Positions 28,071-39,092 of a DNA stretch of 64,000 nucleotides are shown piece after piece. The stretch spans positions 7,158,001 to 7,222,000 of the forward strand of contig NC_061786.1 in NCBI RefSeq assembly GCF_022458985.1, read 5' to 3'. The first letter of the stretch is position 1, and the number at the start of each line of letters is the position of its first letter. This DNA is from Mugil cephalus. Taxonomy: Eukaryota > Chordata > Actinopteri > Mugiliformes > Mugilidae. The notes under the pieces were generated by a model. The model was not told the DNA's origin and did not search any database. It worked only from the letters and a program-made list of their open reading frames with translations. Both the position numbers and the translations under genes were made by a program.

Positions 28071-30498
28071 CATTCTTCTCCGGCGCGATAGCACCAGGTG
28101 GGCGAATGCATTTAAAGCTATTGTTTAAAACCTAACTTTGTGAATAATTCAGGAAGCAGACAGTTACATATTTAACGGAGATTTCTAACATGACTCTGAT
28201 GCATCTTCAGATGAATGGGTAATAGTCAATAGATAACAGATATGGCCCATTAGGTCCACCAGAGTCCATCTTTCATGCTCCTAGATGATACAGCTGCTGT
28301 CTACACTTTCATCAAGATAATGGCGACCTCATGTATGGAGTCGATGAGCAATGGCCTTGATTTCATTTCTCTGGCATGGAGTCATTATCAGCATAATTAC
28401 AATCTTCAGTGAGCTGTTGAGCAACAGATCTCTTTTTGGGGGGTATCAATATTAGATATGCGTTGCCTACAGAGCCAAATGCCTGTCAGTAAGGTCCTGC
28501 TCTTGCTTCAGTGTGCGTGCCTCCTCCACGTCTTTGTATCCCTGAGGTGTGCGAGTGCGTGCGTGTGTGTGCGTCGACATGAATGTACCTCAATTTGCTC
28601 CTCTTTACCCCCATAGTGCAGCTGTGCCGCAGAGAACTCTTGTGAAGTAATTGAATGAGCTGGGGCAGGGTGAGGGGGCGGTTGGTGGGGTGGCGGTGGG
28701 GGGACCTGTGGCAGTGAATGTGGAGCCCGCTGGCCTTATTATCTGTAATACGGCAGCCGCTCTGCCTGTGCTTTCTCATCCACTCATGAATACAGAAATG
28801 ACTGTGATGGACGTCAGAGGTGAGCGCGGAGGGGAGAAACGGGCCGGAGCCTGTTCTAATCAGCTCCCAGATAGAACAATCACTTTATCCACCTCCACAG
28901 CTCAGAGGTGAATTAGTGTTTAACATTCCAGGGCATGCTTTCTGACAGGGGACTCCACCCCAAAGCACCAACGGACCGCAGAGATTATTGAGAGACACTC
29001 TGATGTTTTTGATGAGTAAATTAGAGCTAAACATGCCCCTGGGTCTCCAGCAACTGATATGCCATATTCACAGGAAGACCTCGTTTTAATAAGAGAAGAA
29101 AATCTGGTGTTGTCCCTTTGAAGTCTTTGTTCATACATCAATGCACACACAGTATAAGATATAACCGCTGAAAGCAATTGTGGGTTTTATTTGAATTGAT
29201 CATAATTCCACTCTAAAAATGCGTTGAGGTACATAGTATATTACAAAAAAAAAAAAAAAAAGAGAATTTTTCCATCTAGCTCCTTTTCAGAAATATCATT
29301 AAGGCTCTAAAGCATTTGGCCTTGTCCTCATTGAGTCACCAGCATCATTGTCAATAGTACAGATGACATCAGGGACATTCCCAGTCAAGTCCATGAGGTC
29401 CATTAGTCTTAAGCTCAGAGCTACACCACTTTACGGGGCTTTTCACAGTAACTTGGTCTCATGGGCATCCTTCTAAAGTACACTTTAAAGTCTAGACAGT
29501 GACCTCCGCGTTGCTCTTATGGCCAAACAGGCAATTTCCCCATTGATCTTCTGGGTGCTACAGTCTGACTTCTTTTTCAGGAGCGTGCTACATACCTTTT
29601 ACTGTGGTTGCTCTTTGCAGGGTGATGTTTGGCAGTTGAATTCCCGAGATTTCCTGCAGTTGGGTTTTCCAGATCGTCCGGCAGAAGCAACTCAATGGGA
29701 ATGGGAATGGGAAACAGGACGGAGAGGACGGTGTGACCTGAACAGTCGCTCCCAGTTATCTGGTGAAATTGCCACAAGAAAGAAGAAGACTGTACGGTTA
29801 GCTTGCGAACCATCATTTTGAAAGAGCAGGAATTTAACGGCTGCTTCTATGATCTGTGCAGTGGCAGAAATGTATTTAAAATACTGCATCCATCATCAAA
29901 TCTCTTGTCCAACTTGGTAGACATCTGTCTTTGCTGTGTTCTTCCCTAAACCACGATATAAAGCTGAAAACAGGGTCCATATTTATTTATTTATTTAGTG
30001 GCAGGGTCTGATGTTGCTAACAAATGTTGTTTTTAAATGCGGTTGGTCTAAAGTCAAACCAGGCGCAGATGTTTGAAATTTAAAATTATTATATTTAAAA
30101 TGCAGAAACAAAGAATATAAATGTTAAAATCAGCACAAACTGGGTGAAGATAATGTCTGTGGGACCAGAAAATGCACAGATACATTTAGCAACAAGGTAA
30201 AAAAAAACAAAAAAAAAAACAGGTTGATTGATAAACAATAGAGGACTGAAGAGAAAAGCCACGATGAAACCTCTTAGTGCTGTTTCCCCCATGTTAGAAA
30301 TAGTTTAAATGTGTTTCCGACAAGCCCATTTACAACTATATTTAAAAACCAATCACTTCATTAAACTCTGGCTCTTTTGTTCTACTGTTTCATTGTTCTC
30401 TTGTTGGTTGCTGCCTGCCCTCAGTTTTGGGGACAAAGACTGAAGCCGGGGCTGTGCCGTGTCCACAGCCAGTCTGATTAAATCTGGAGCCCTCGCTG

Positions 30499-30519
30499 GC
30501 TCTCTCCATGGTGCTGAAA
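30499..30519 (-). promoter_or_regulatory. Second RE1/NRSE (REST-binding) element
   Basis: On the minus strand: left half TTCAGCACC, spacer AT, right half GGAGAGAGCC. The GGAGAG variant also occurs in the classical SCG10 element as I recall it. It sits 2.9 kb upstream of insm1, in opposite orientation to the element at 28050. Confidence 0.7.
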
Positions 30520-30579
30520 GAGGCCTCTATCAGATTACAAGCAGCCAGAATAGGACCTCAGCTAATCCATTACAATAAT

Positions 30580-30589
30580 TGATTGACAG
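30580..30589 (+). promoter_or_regulatory. PBX-MEIS/PREP heterodimer site
   Basis: TGATTGACAG is the textbook joint half-site for PBX with MEIS or PREP. It follows TAATCCATTACAATAAT, which adds homeodomain cores, 60 bp from the RE1 element. Motif-based only. Confidence 0.5.
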
Positions 30590-31254
30590 CGCATTGAAGG
30601 TGGCCCTGTAGTGAGCACCAATTACAGTCATGTCCTGTTGCACTTTCAAATTGCCTCGGGTTGGCACGGCACATCGAGGCAATCACTCATTTGGGAAACA
30701 CGTGAGGTATCTGTAATAACTACAGCGAGAATAAGAGTAATTGAATCTGTAGGAAATAACCAAAGTGCTCCACAGATGCCTCGGTAACCGTTTAAACAGA
30801 AACAACATGGTGGTGTTTGCAAAAAAGAGTGTAAGGTTTGGGTTACAGGAGATAAACTTTCCCTGTGTCCTCGGCATTAATCCTTCTTCCTGTAGGTGGT
30901 GCAACGAAGTAAGAACTGAGCTGTGGTGCCAGAGGCTCATAAACGGACAAGGCTTAAACTCAAACTTTTGTCAACCTAAACTAAACTATCAAGACCTACA
31001 ACGCTTCAAGCATACTTTTAAATAAGCATGCGCAGACAACTTGAGGCACATGTGTAAATTATAAAGAAATATAATTTTACACGACTGAAAAACATTTATA
31101 AAACGTTTTAAACATTAATTTTGAACTTTCAGATTTTAATCCAAGTAATTACAAAGACAGCGAGGCATACGGGCAAGAGTAAAACGCGAGAAACACTTAC
31201 ATCCTATAGCATGGGGCAAGGTTTAGAGTTGAGGCTGCATTAAAGCGGCAGCTG

Positions 31255-31375
31255 TATGCTAATTAGGCGCCGACGCTTCCCCTCCGCGCGGGGCAGCACG
31301 CGCCGCTGAGCAAACACGCGCATGCGCCAGTGCAGCCAAGGCCAGCACACCGGCCCACGCGCCCCACGGAAATTA
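31255..31375. promoter_or_regulatory. Isolated CpG-rich patch with NRF1-like palindrome
   Basis: About 120 bp dense in CpG inside AT-rich spacer. It contains GCGCATGCGC (31318-31327), the core of the NRF1 motif, and several CGCGC strings. It is 2 kb upstream of insm1 with no open frame of note. It could be a promoter for an upstream non-coding transcript or a CpG-rich enhancer. Confidence 0.35.
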
Positions 31376-33169
31376 TCTCGGGGGAAAGAGGAACTCGTTA
31401 AAATGCCATCAAAGCTTGTAGTCCCAACTAACCACGACTAATAGACTGAAAGGACAACAAGTAACAGAGTAGAGGAGCCAAACGCGGAAATACACGGAAC
31501 GAGAGAAAAAAAATAAATAAGTAAAGTTTCGATTTGTATTTCAGATTTTTTTTCTTTAAATATGACTCACTACAACCAGAGAAGCTCGTGAGACTTAAAA
31601 ACGTACATTAAAAAGCTACGACATATGTGTGACTACTTCACAAAAAAAAAAAAAAAAGTTGAAACTTCGTCACAGAATTATTTTGTTTGAAGTTTGAACT
31701 CTTTAAACTAGATTTTTGTTTTGCTTGATTTAACCTTCCGTATAAGCAACATAACGGTGTGTTTTCAGGCAGGTGAGAAGGCACGGGGACACAGAGGCCC
31801 ATTGAAAGGAAGGCGCAGGCCTGCCGCTCAGCTCCGATTGTGTAATTATTTGACTTGGTCATACTGCAGCTTTATGCAAATGAGGGGAACAATGTACGAC
31901 GATGGAGATTAATTCCTCCCTGGTCTGCAGACTGAAAGGGAAAAGAATGCACTCTGCCAAGTGGCGCACTGTCGCATACGTTTAGCCATTATAAGGACAG
32001 AAAGCGTACAATATAGGCTACGGGATATGTACAGAATTAATTTGGTCGAGAAAATAAGGCCACAGTGGATCATTAAAAAAAAGTTGCCTTCGCAAAACAT
32101 AGAGGAACCTGTAAATTATATTTTAAGTAAATTACTTTGGTGTAAATAAACTAAACCTGCTGCAACACGGGTCACATAGTGTGTTAATACGATTAAAACT
32201 TTAACTATCGCGCTGAAGACACATTTGTACAACCACTTTCAGCAACATCAGCTACAATTCAGCTCTGAATATCTGTGCAGCATTTTCCAACACGGGCATC
32301 GGCTGCGGCCTTCTTTGTCTGGAGCACTGATTCCGCCCAGCACGCGTCTAGCTGTGGGCCAGATTGGCCGTGAGTCCCGTTTCACAGTTAAGAGGTCAAT
32401 TTGCCTTTCAAACGAAAAAAAAAAAAAAAAAAGGACAGGATATCCAAGCACGGGCAGACGTGGCTATTGTGCACAAAGACCAGAGGGCCTTCTTATTACT
32501 TATGTATGCAGCGAGATGTCTGATTTATATGTCGAGTTAAACTACCGAGACACACACACGTGCCCTAAAATAAAGAAACACTCCCTATGTGGTGTTTATT
32601 TAAGACATAATAAAATAAAGGTCCATAAAAACTGGACTGATTTGGTTCGTTCGTATGTCTGTGTGCGTAAAGGCTGTGCGTAAAAGAGAGAATGGATAAA
32701 AAACAACAACAACAACAACCATGAGGTGGTAAAAACAACCCGGGGGAGAATGTGCACTGCACGCATGGTTTTATAGTTGGGTCTATTAGGTGAATTGCTT
32801 CTTTGACCAGGATCACAGCAGAAGTTGAAAGAGACAGCTCTTGGTTTGCATTTAAGCAAGCTTGTTTCGCTCTGTCTTGGTTCTAAACTGTGATGATTGT
32901 GGCGGTGACGGACATTTCCTTTTGGCAACTCCCGGGCCCCCAAAGGAGAGCCACAAAGCAGTGGCACGTGTGCATTTGTGTAGGGGCCTATCAGACCGTA
33001 AAAAGAGGAGGGTCCCGGCGTGTGCCTCTGTCGGGGAGGGGCTGAGCGCACACATTAATGTAATAAACCGCCAGTACATCTGCTAAGCTATCTGCACATC
33101 CTCCAACGAAATCCACCAAACCCAGGCTCTGAGCCCTCCCACAATAAAATCCACTGGGATTTTGGTTTC

Positions 33170-33260
33170 ATCCGATTGGTCGGGGATGCTGCAACAAGGG
33201 GGGGCGAGAACAATAGCATCATTCCGGCATAAAAAGAGTGGAGCTATGCCTTGGAGACGA
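33170..33260 (+). promoter_or_regulatory. insm1 core promoter (CCAAT and TATA-like boxes)
   Basis: An inverted CCAAT box (ATTGG, 33175-33179) precedes a G-rich run and a TATA-like CATAAAAAG (33228-33236), suggesting a start near 33258 and a 5' UTR of about 145 nt before the ATG at 33402. Spacing is typical for a TATA/CCAAT promoter. Confidence 0.5.
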
Positions 33261-33401
33261 AAACATTTCAGCAACAGAAGGATCGATATACTGGGGAGAT
33301 AAAGTCCCACAAGCTTCTAGTGTTGCCATATTTTTAACAAACCTGGATACTCCAGACTTCATCCACCTCCCTGAAGTGCCTTTCCGCTGTTACTCGCCAA
33401 G

Positions 33402-34856
33402 ATGCCCAAAGGATTCCTGGTAAAAAGAAACAAGAAATCTGCACATGTTTCCTACAGGACTCGGACGGACGAAGATGACCTCCAGGAGCCACCCGCCCCA
33501 GCTGCCTTGCCGAGTCAGACGGACCCCTCCCCGCCGATGTCCGTGGCGTCCAGTCCGGACCGCGCCTCGGTATCTCCGGATTTCACCGCAGCTGACGCGC
33601 CGGTGCCAAGACTGGAGAAGCCGGCGCAGTTCGGCAACCCAGAAGCGGTGTGCCAAGCCCTCTACAGCCCCACCCGGCCCATCAGCAAAGAGCACGACAG
33701 GGGATATTTCGAGCGAAGTTTCAATCTGGGCTCGCCTATTTCTGCCGAGTCATTCCCAACACCCGCCTCCCTCTCCGGCCTGGACCATCTCCTCTACGCC
33801 CCGGTAGACCTGAAAATCGGCACCAGCAACAGCAGCCGTAGCGGCACCACCAGCAGCCTCCCGGGACCGAGCAACCGGGTGGGCACCAAAAGACCCGCAG
33901 CTGATGGAACGGAGCGCAAATCTAAACCCGCCCCCAAGAAACCCAAAGCCATCCGAAAACTCAACTTTGAAGACGAGGTGACGACTTCTCCGGTGCTTGG
34001 TCTCAAAATCAAAGAGGGACCGGTGGAAATGAAGCCGAGGGCGCAATCCTCCGGAGGAAACAAGCCTTTGGGAGAGTTTGTGTGTCAGCTGTGCAAGGAG
34101 GCGTACGCGGATCCCTTCTCCCTGGCTCAGCACAAGTGCTCCCGCATAGTCAGGGTCGAGTACCGGTGTCCCGAGTGCGACAAGATGTTCAGCTGCCCGG
34201 CAAACCTCGCATCTCACCGCCGCTGGCACAAACCCCGGACCACCGGCGCACCAGCGATGCCATCCGCACAGGGGATCAAACCCGACACGGCCAAAATGCC
34301 ACCGCTAGGTGTCAAGTCAGTCTCCGACGAAGCCAAAGACATGAGTGACAGAGACACCCCGAGTCCAGGTCTGTCTGAATCGGGTTCTGAAGATGGCTGT
34401 TACGACTGCCAGTTCTGCGGGAAGAGGTTCAAACGACAGGCATACCTAAGAAAACACATCATGGGACACCAGGTCCTGCAGAAGAAAGTGCTGGAGGAGC
34501 ACGGGTTTCAAACCAGCGACCGCGCACCAGGACAGGCTCCGGTGTCAACCGCGTCCTCCTCCTTCTCAGCATCATCGTCGTCATCATCATCCTCAGAGGA
34601 AGCCTCAAACCAAAGCCCACTCAATCTGAGCCCGGTGGACTGCCTGCTGTGCCCGGTGTGCGGGGAGAGCTTCACCAGCAGGGCCGGCCAGGAGAGACAC
34701 CTGCGCCTCATGCACTCCTCCCAGGTTTACCCGTGCAAGTACTGCCCCGCCACTCTCTACAGCTCACCAGGGCTCACCAGGCACATAAACAAGTGCCACC
34801 CCTCGGAGAACAGGCAGGTGATCCTGCTCCAAATGCCGGTGCGCCCCGCCTGCTAA
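33402..34856 (+). CDS. insm1: Insulinoma-associated zinc finger transcription repressor INSM1 (intronless)
   Basis: 484-residue nuclear repressor that drives neuroendocrine and neuronal differentiation. Residues 1-12 ([12 protein letters not shown]) form the SNAG domain that recruits LSD1/CoREST-type complexes. A Pro/Ser-rich region follows with the INSM-specific strings [32 protein letters not shown] and a basic NLS-like [14 protein letters not shown]. Five zinc fingers: finger 1 at about 228-246 (CQLC, C2HC-like), finger 2 C256-H276, finger 3 C336-H356, finger 4 C417-H438, finger 5 C445-H466, ending [13 protein letters not shown] as in mammals. A polymorphic-looking Ser run (386-398, TCA/TCC codons) sits between fingers 3 and 4. 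The single exon is the rule for INSM1. ATG context GCCAAGATGC. Fish may carry insm1a and insm1b; I cannot say which this is. Facing ralgapa2 supports orthology to human INSM1. Confidence 0.97.
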   Translation: MPKGFLVKRNKKSAHVSYRTRTDEDDLQEPPAPAALPSQTDPSPPMSVASSPDRASVSPDFTAADAPVPRLEKPAQFGNPEAVCQALYSPTRPISKEHDRGYFERSFNLGSPISAESFPTPASLSGLDHLLYAPVDLKIGTSNSSRSGTTSSLPGPSNRVGTKRPAADGTERKSKPAPKKPKAIRKLNFEDEVTTSPVLGLKIKEGPVEMKPRAQSSGGNKPLGEFVCQLCKEAYADPFSLAQHKCSRIVRVEYRCPECDKMFSCPANLASHRRWHKPRTTGAPAMPSAQGIKPDTAKMPPLGVKSVSDEAKDMSDRDTPSPGLSESGSEDGCYDCQFCGKRFKRQAYLRKHIMGHQVLQKKVLEEHGFQTSDRAPGQAPVSTASSSFSASSSSSSSSEEASNQSPLNLSPVDCLLCPVCGESFTSRAGQERHLRLMHSSQVYPCKYCPATLYSSPGLTRHINKCHPSENRQVILLQMPVRPAC

Positions 34857-35970
34857 AGACAACAGAGAACTCGTGCCTTTGATGGGGGGAAAATTAAAAA
34901 AATAATAATAATAAAAAAAGAAAGAAAAAAGAAGAAGGAAAAAAAGGAGAAACAAAAAAAAGAAAAGAAAAACGTCTTTGGAGTTAGAAAAAAACAAAGA
35001 GTTTGTGATGCTCACTGCCATAACTTTAGGCCAATGAAAGGCAGGGCGGTTTGATGTTTAAGTGGTGTCTTTTCCATGCCAATCAGTGATTGTTGAATGC
35101 TTCTCTCTATATTTGAATTACATATAGGCCTATTTTGGGATTTTCTTTCTCAAATTAGTTTATCGAGGAAAAAAAAAATAATACAAATCGTTAGTTTGAC
35201 TGTTAAAGGGTATTTTTCTAGGACAGCACATGCTCAATGATAGCTTCTAGACCTAAGAAATGTCTTAAAATTCTCAGAAATCCTTTTCCCCATCAAAGCC
35301 TTTCGAATTCACCGACCGTGATTGCTCTATCACTGTAGCTTTACGCTAGTTTGTGAATGACAGGACTGATCAACTTTGTCTTGGTGGAAAAAAAGAGTGA
35401 CTGAAGAATTCCCTGTTTAGTAGAACCACAAATGCCTTTAGTATACACATAGTCCGAAATAGCCTACATACACATCCAAATCCCGCTGTATAACTGCCTT
35501 AAAAAAGTCAACATAGATTGTTTTAATTTTGAATGCTGGCACATATTTTATTATTATTATTATTATTGAAAATTGTTGCAATATTTTTCATCATATGTTT
35601 ATTTATTTATTTATTCTAATTATTTTATGTAACTTATTGTTGTGTTTGTTGTGATCCTTTCTGTGAATCGTTAATCTGGCAGTTTACATGTCGTATAGCC
35701 AAAATGTTTTTTTCTTTCTTTTTTTTGGTTGTTTTGTTTTCTTTTGTCAAATTTATGAGTTGTGATAATTGTCGTGGGTCGGGTTTTAATCTTCAATCTC
35801 CACAGCTCTTGCAAAAAGAAAATAAAGAAGAAAAAAAACGTGAAGCTCTTACCTTAGATGCAATCTTTTTTAAGGACAAGTTATTTTTCTTAAATGTTGG
35901 CTTTTATAGCGCTTTGATTGTATGTGTATATCGTTGTTGTCTATCGAAATAAAATATTTTCAAAAGGACA
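34857..35970 (+). other. insm1 3' UTR
   Basis: A/T-rich tail after the stop codon with A-rich tracts (34893-34975), TTATT-type AU-rich stretches (35548-35640) and a final AATAAA at 35948-35953. Its length of about 1.1 kb fits a single-exon transcript. AU-rich elements suggest an unstable mRNA, an inference. Confidence 0.6.
35948..35953 (+). terminator. Polyadenylation signal of insm1
   Basis: AATAAA followed by TATTTTC and, within 30 bases, GT-rich sequence (GTGGTCTCAGTGTGC), a good cleavage context. An earlier AATAAA occurs at about 35820. Confidence 0.65.
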
Positions 35971-37662
35971 CCCGTGGTCTCAGTGTGCTTCAAGTGTGTG
36001 TCAGTGGAAAGCTATGAACTTGATTTCTTAATGAAAGAAAATAACGATTTTTCTGGATTCTTGTATTGCCATTAATGGGGTGATTCAGGTCATTATTATG
36101 AAAATAATGCGGTTGTTCATCCAACTTTTGATCATCCCTGATGTGTTTTTGTAACGATTTTCTCTTAGAGGAAGTCTGGCTGATATTATTTTCAGTTAAA
36201 GGCATAACATTGTCGATATAACATGCAGCATTATAAATTTACTTTATTATAAGGACTACTTAGAGTATAGAAGACACTGATTACGCGCTTATTTCCAGGA
36301 GACAAATTACGCACAATTATCTAGCGCGCACTTAAAAATAGCCTTAAAAGACCTTTATTATATGGATTTATTCAAATGAAATGCTTTACACGTCTATAAC
36401 TTCAGTGTCACAGGAAAAACATCTTTGATCTGAACGATGAGGCTGGTTTGAATGGGGTTCTCACTTTGAATTACAGAGCAAGATAACAACTAAAAGTTTT
36501 AACAACGTTCCAAACCCGTAACTTTTCTGCTCTCCTCTACACCACCTCCGTCACATCGAGAGGCTCTCCGTAATGGTGTGAGTCTGTTTAGTCGTCCTTA
36601 ACAGGAACAAGAAACCTCAGCAACTCCCCCTTGGCCAAACCTTTGCCTTCGATCCCCCGTTTGTCAGACGCATTCTGCGTAAATCATTGCTGCAGTGGCG
36701 CAACAGACGCCGCTTCGCTGCCATAGAGAAGCACTTAGGGCCAAATCATAAATTCCCTTCTTAATACCATGTCAGGAAATGACATGAGGACAAAGAGGTG
36801 ACGGATCAGAGCTCACCTCTGGAGCAGTAAAACATCTGTCTGCTTTTGGAAAACGCACACGGCTCGGGTTTGGTCGCTTTTCCGTCGATTTAGGACGCAA
36901 CGAACCACAACTGGCTTTATACATGACACTCAGAACCCGTAACGCATTATGAAGAAAAAAAAATAGCAGGAAGCTTCCTATTGTGTTATTTCAGACACAA
37001 ACGGTGAGCACCGAGTTCACCTTAAAGCACCTTGAAAAACTTCACCTTGAATTAACCAGTGGGAAAATAAATCTCACCTTTCCACCAACTTTAACTTCTC
37101 CCTCTCATTTCCGTCCACTCCAAAGACTTCCTCTAATACTCTGCACCTGTCCAAAGCCAAAATGAAAAAGATATACTTCTTTTTTTTTTTTTTAAATGAG
37201 TGCCATTCCCCGTTTTTATAGTGAGAAAACGGACTAAAGGCAGCAGTGTGGGATATGACGATAATTTGGCAGTGTCAGCCTGTTCTGTTGTAACTTATAT
37301 CAAACAGCGCTGATCCCAGTGAAAATGATGGAACATTAAGCCCTATTTTTTAACACTCTATTACAGTCAAGAGCTTTTCTTGCATCTTTATGTGGCCCGC
37401 GAGGGGCAGGGTACCTGTGGGTGCTGCAACCATTGCACCTGTACCTCCTGGTGAGGTTCCATTATGCAGGCCTCCTCTAAGCAGGGCCGAGCAGCAGGGG
37501 AGACAGATGGGAGGAGGGTCAGGTTACCCCTGCCAGGCCAGGGTCAGAAAGCCCATGGTAACAGCTCCGTCATGGCAGCACACTCACTCACTCACTCACT
37601 CACTCACTCACTCACTCACTCACTCACTCACTCACTCACTCACTCACACACTCACACACACA

Positions 37663-37696
<34 letters not shown>

Positions 37697-37899
37697 CAAA
37701 ATCCACACTCCAAATCTCTAACGCATCAGTCAGCTGTCGAGGGAGGAAAAACATTAAACAAAGCATAGAATTTCAAATTGATTTAATGAAATGTTTCAAT
37801 TTTCACATTTCTAATAAAGATAGCAGGACTTCGGTCATTAAAAACAGTTTGATATGTTGACAAGTAAGGATGAAATTTTCAAGCTTTTTTTTCCTCTTT
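35971..37899. other. Convergent intergenic DNA between insm1 and ralgapa2
   Basis: No coding region seen. Contains the (CTCA)n/(CA)n microsatellite at 37580-37694. Sequence around 36540-36910 is more balanced in composition and could be regulatory; nothing specific can be named. Confidence 0.45.
37580..37694. repeat. (CTCA)n then (CA)n microsatellite
   Basis: About 16 CTCA units grade into CA units over 115 bp. A long, probably highly polymorphic simple repeat. Confidence 0.95.
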
Positions 37900-39039
37900 C
37901 TCTTATACAAAGATTATATTACAGGCATTAATATATTTATATTCAGAGGGCAATGAGGCCCTCAAATTTGACACAATGTACAAGGATTTCTAAAACGAGA
38001 AGAAAACAAAAACAAAAACAAAACAAAAAAACAAACTAAGACTATCTCATTTTCTTCAAGCATATAAGACACACAATCTTATCTTGGTCCAGACTAACAC
38101 CTCCAGCTACTAAGCCACCAAAAAGGGGAGCACAACCCCCACTTCAACAAGATATTTTTCTACAACCTACAATCTTTAGATCAACATCCTGGGCAGTTCC
38201 TTCAAGTGGCTTTGGGGAAAATAAAAACCATAGACCCGGCCCATAGATCTATACATTCTTCAAACAACAAAAGCACAAAAACAGATCCGAGTCCTCCTGC
38301 TGTTTGGATTCTTCCCCCGATGTTCTGCTTGGGGAATAATGGCCAAACAAAAGGAGGGGAGATGTGAGAGAAGGAAGAAGAAAACGACGAGAGGAGCATG
38401 GGGAAAGTAAGGCATAGTAGTAGTGCAACAGATGGGGATAGTGTTGCAGCTTGGGTGGAGCCCTCAGAGGGTGTGAGTCTATAATGTGTGTGTGTGTTTG
38501 TGTGTGTAGGGAACACCTGGCTACCATGACTACCCGAGCTGGCAGGTTGGAGGAGCGAGCGCGTCGGCCTGCCTGTTGCTAGGAGGGCTGTAAAGAGTTC
38601 AGCTCTGGCATGCCACCTAAACCCAGCCTCCCCCTCCCGTGGCCTCCGGAGGCAACGTGGGTAAAGGATCATGGGAAAGAGGAGGAGGAGGAGGAGTCGG
38701 TGCCAGTCGATCCCATTCACAGATAAAAGACGGAGCAGCACACCACCTATAATGAAGACTAAACAGTGAACCCCACGATTCCAAATCCATCTGTTGTTTT
38801 TGTGGGAAGCATGAGACGCTGACCTTTAGAGACGCAGGGGAAGGAAAACACTCTGTTTTGCGCCGACAACGGGGGAGGTGGGACGCAGGGAGACCACGGT
38901 TTGCCCAACACGATCATGAGTGGACTTAAATCTGACTATGGGGTGTGGCGGAGGTGGCGTGGGACATCATCTCAGCGGACAGACATAACACAGGCACTGT
39001 GAGGGGCTCCCTCAGAAACTCACATACATGCACACACTC

Positions 39040-39055
39040 AAATACTCACACTCTC

Positions 39056-39091
<36 letters not shown>

Positions 39092-39092
39092 C
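39040..39092. repeat. (CA)n microsatellite
   Basis: CA-rich run with interspersed CTCA and ACAT units. Confidence 0.85.

Larger units (their letters stand above)
20645..33160. other. 12.5-kb gene desert upstream of insm1, probable regulatory DNA
   Basis: No exon chain, RNA gene or transposon protein was recognised; open frames are short and low-complexity. Simple repeats occur at 20953-21011 (GA/GGAT), 21679-21706 (CA) and 26204-26250 (GA then CA), with poly(A) runs at 25047-25072 and near 29247. Within it lie two REST-type elements, a PBX-MEIS site, homeodomain TAAT clusters (26540-26830), a CpG/NRF1 patch and several inverted repeats. Long spacers dense in such motifs commonly hold enhancers of developmental genes; conservation cannot be tested here. 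Confidence 0.55.

Noticed and set aside
37580-37694. Regularly spaced repeats considered as a CRISPR-like array
   Set aside because: No spacers; a tetranucleotide microsatellite in a vertebrate genome.
37464-37860. Open frames with repeated SLTH or HTH units
   Set aside because: Translation of the (CTCA)n/(CA)n microsatellite, not a protein repeat.
38202-38741. 179-residue minus-strand open frame
   Set aside because: Leu/Ser/His-rich, contains a translated CA repeat, no domain and no splice partner. It falls in the probable ralgapa2 3' UTR.
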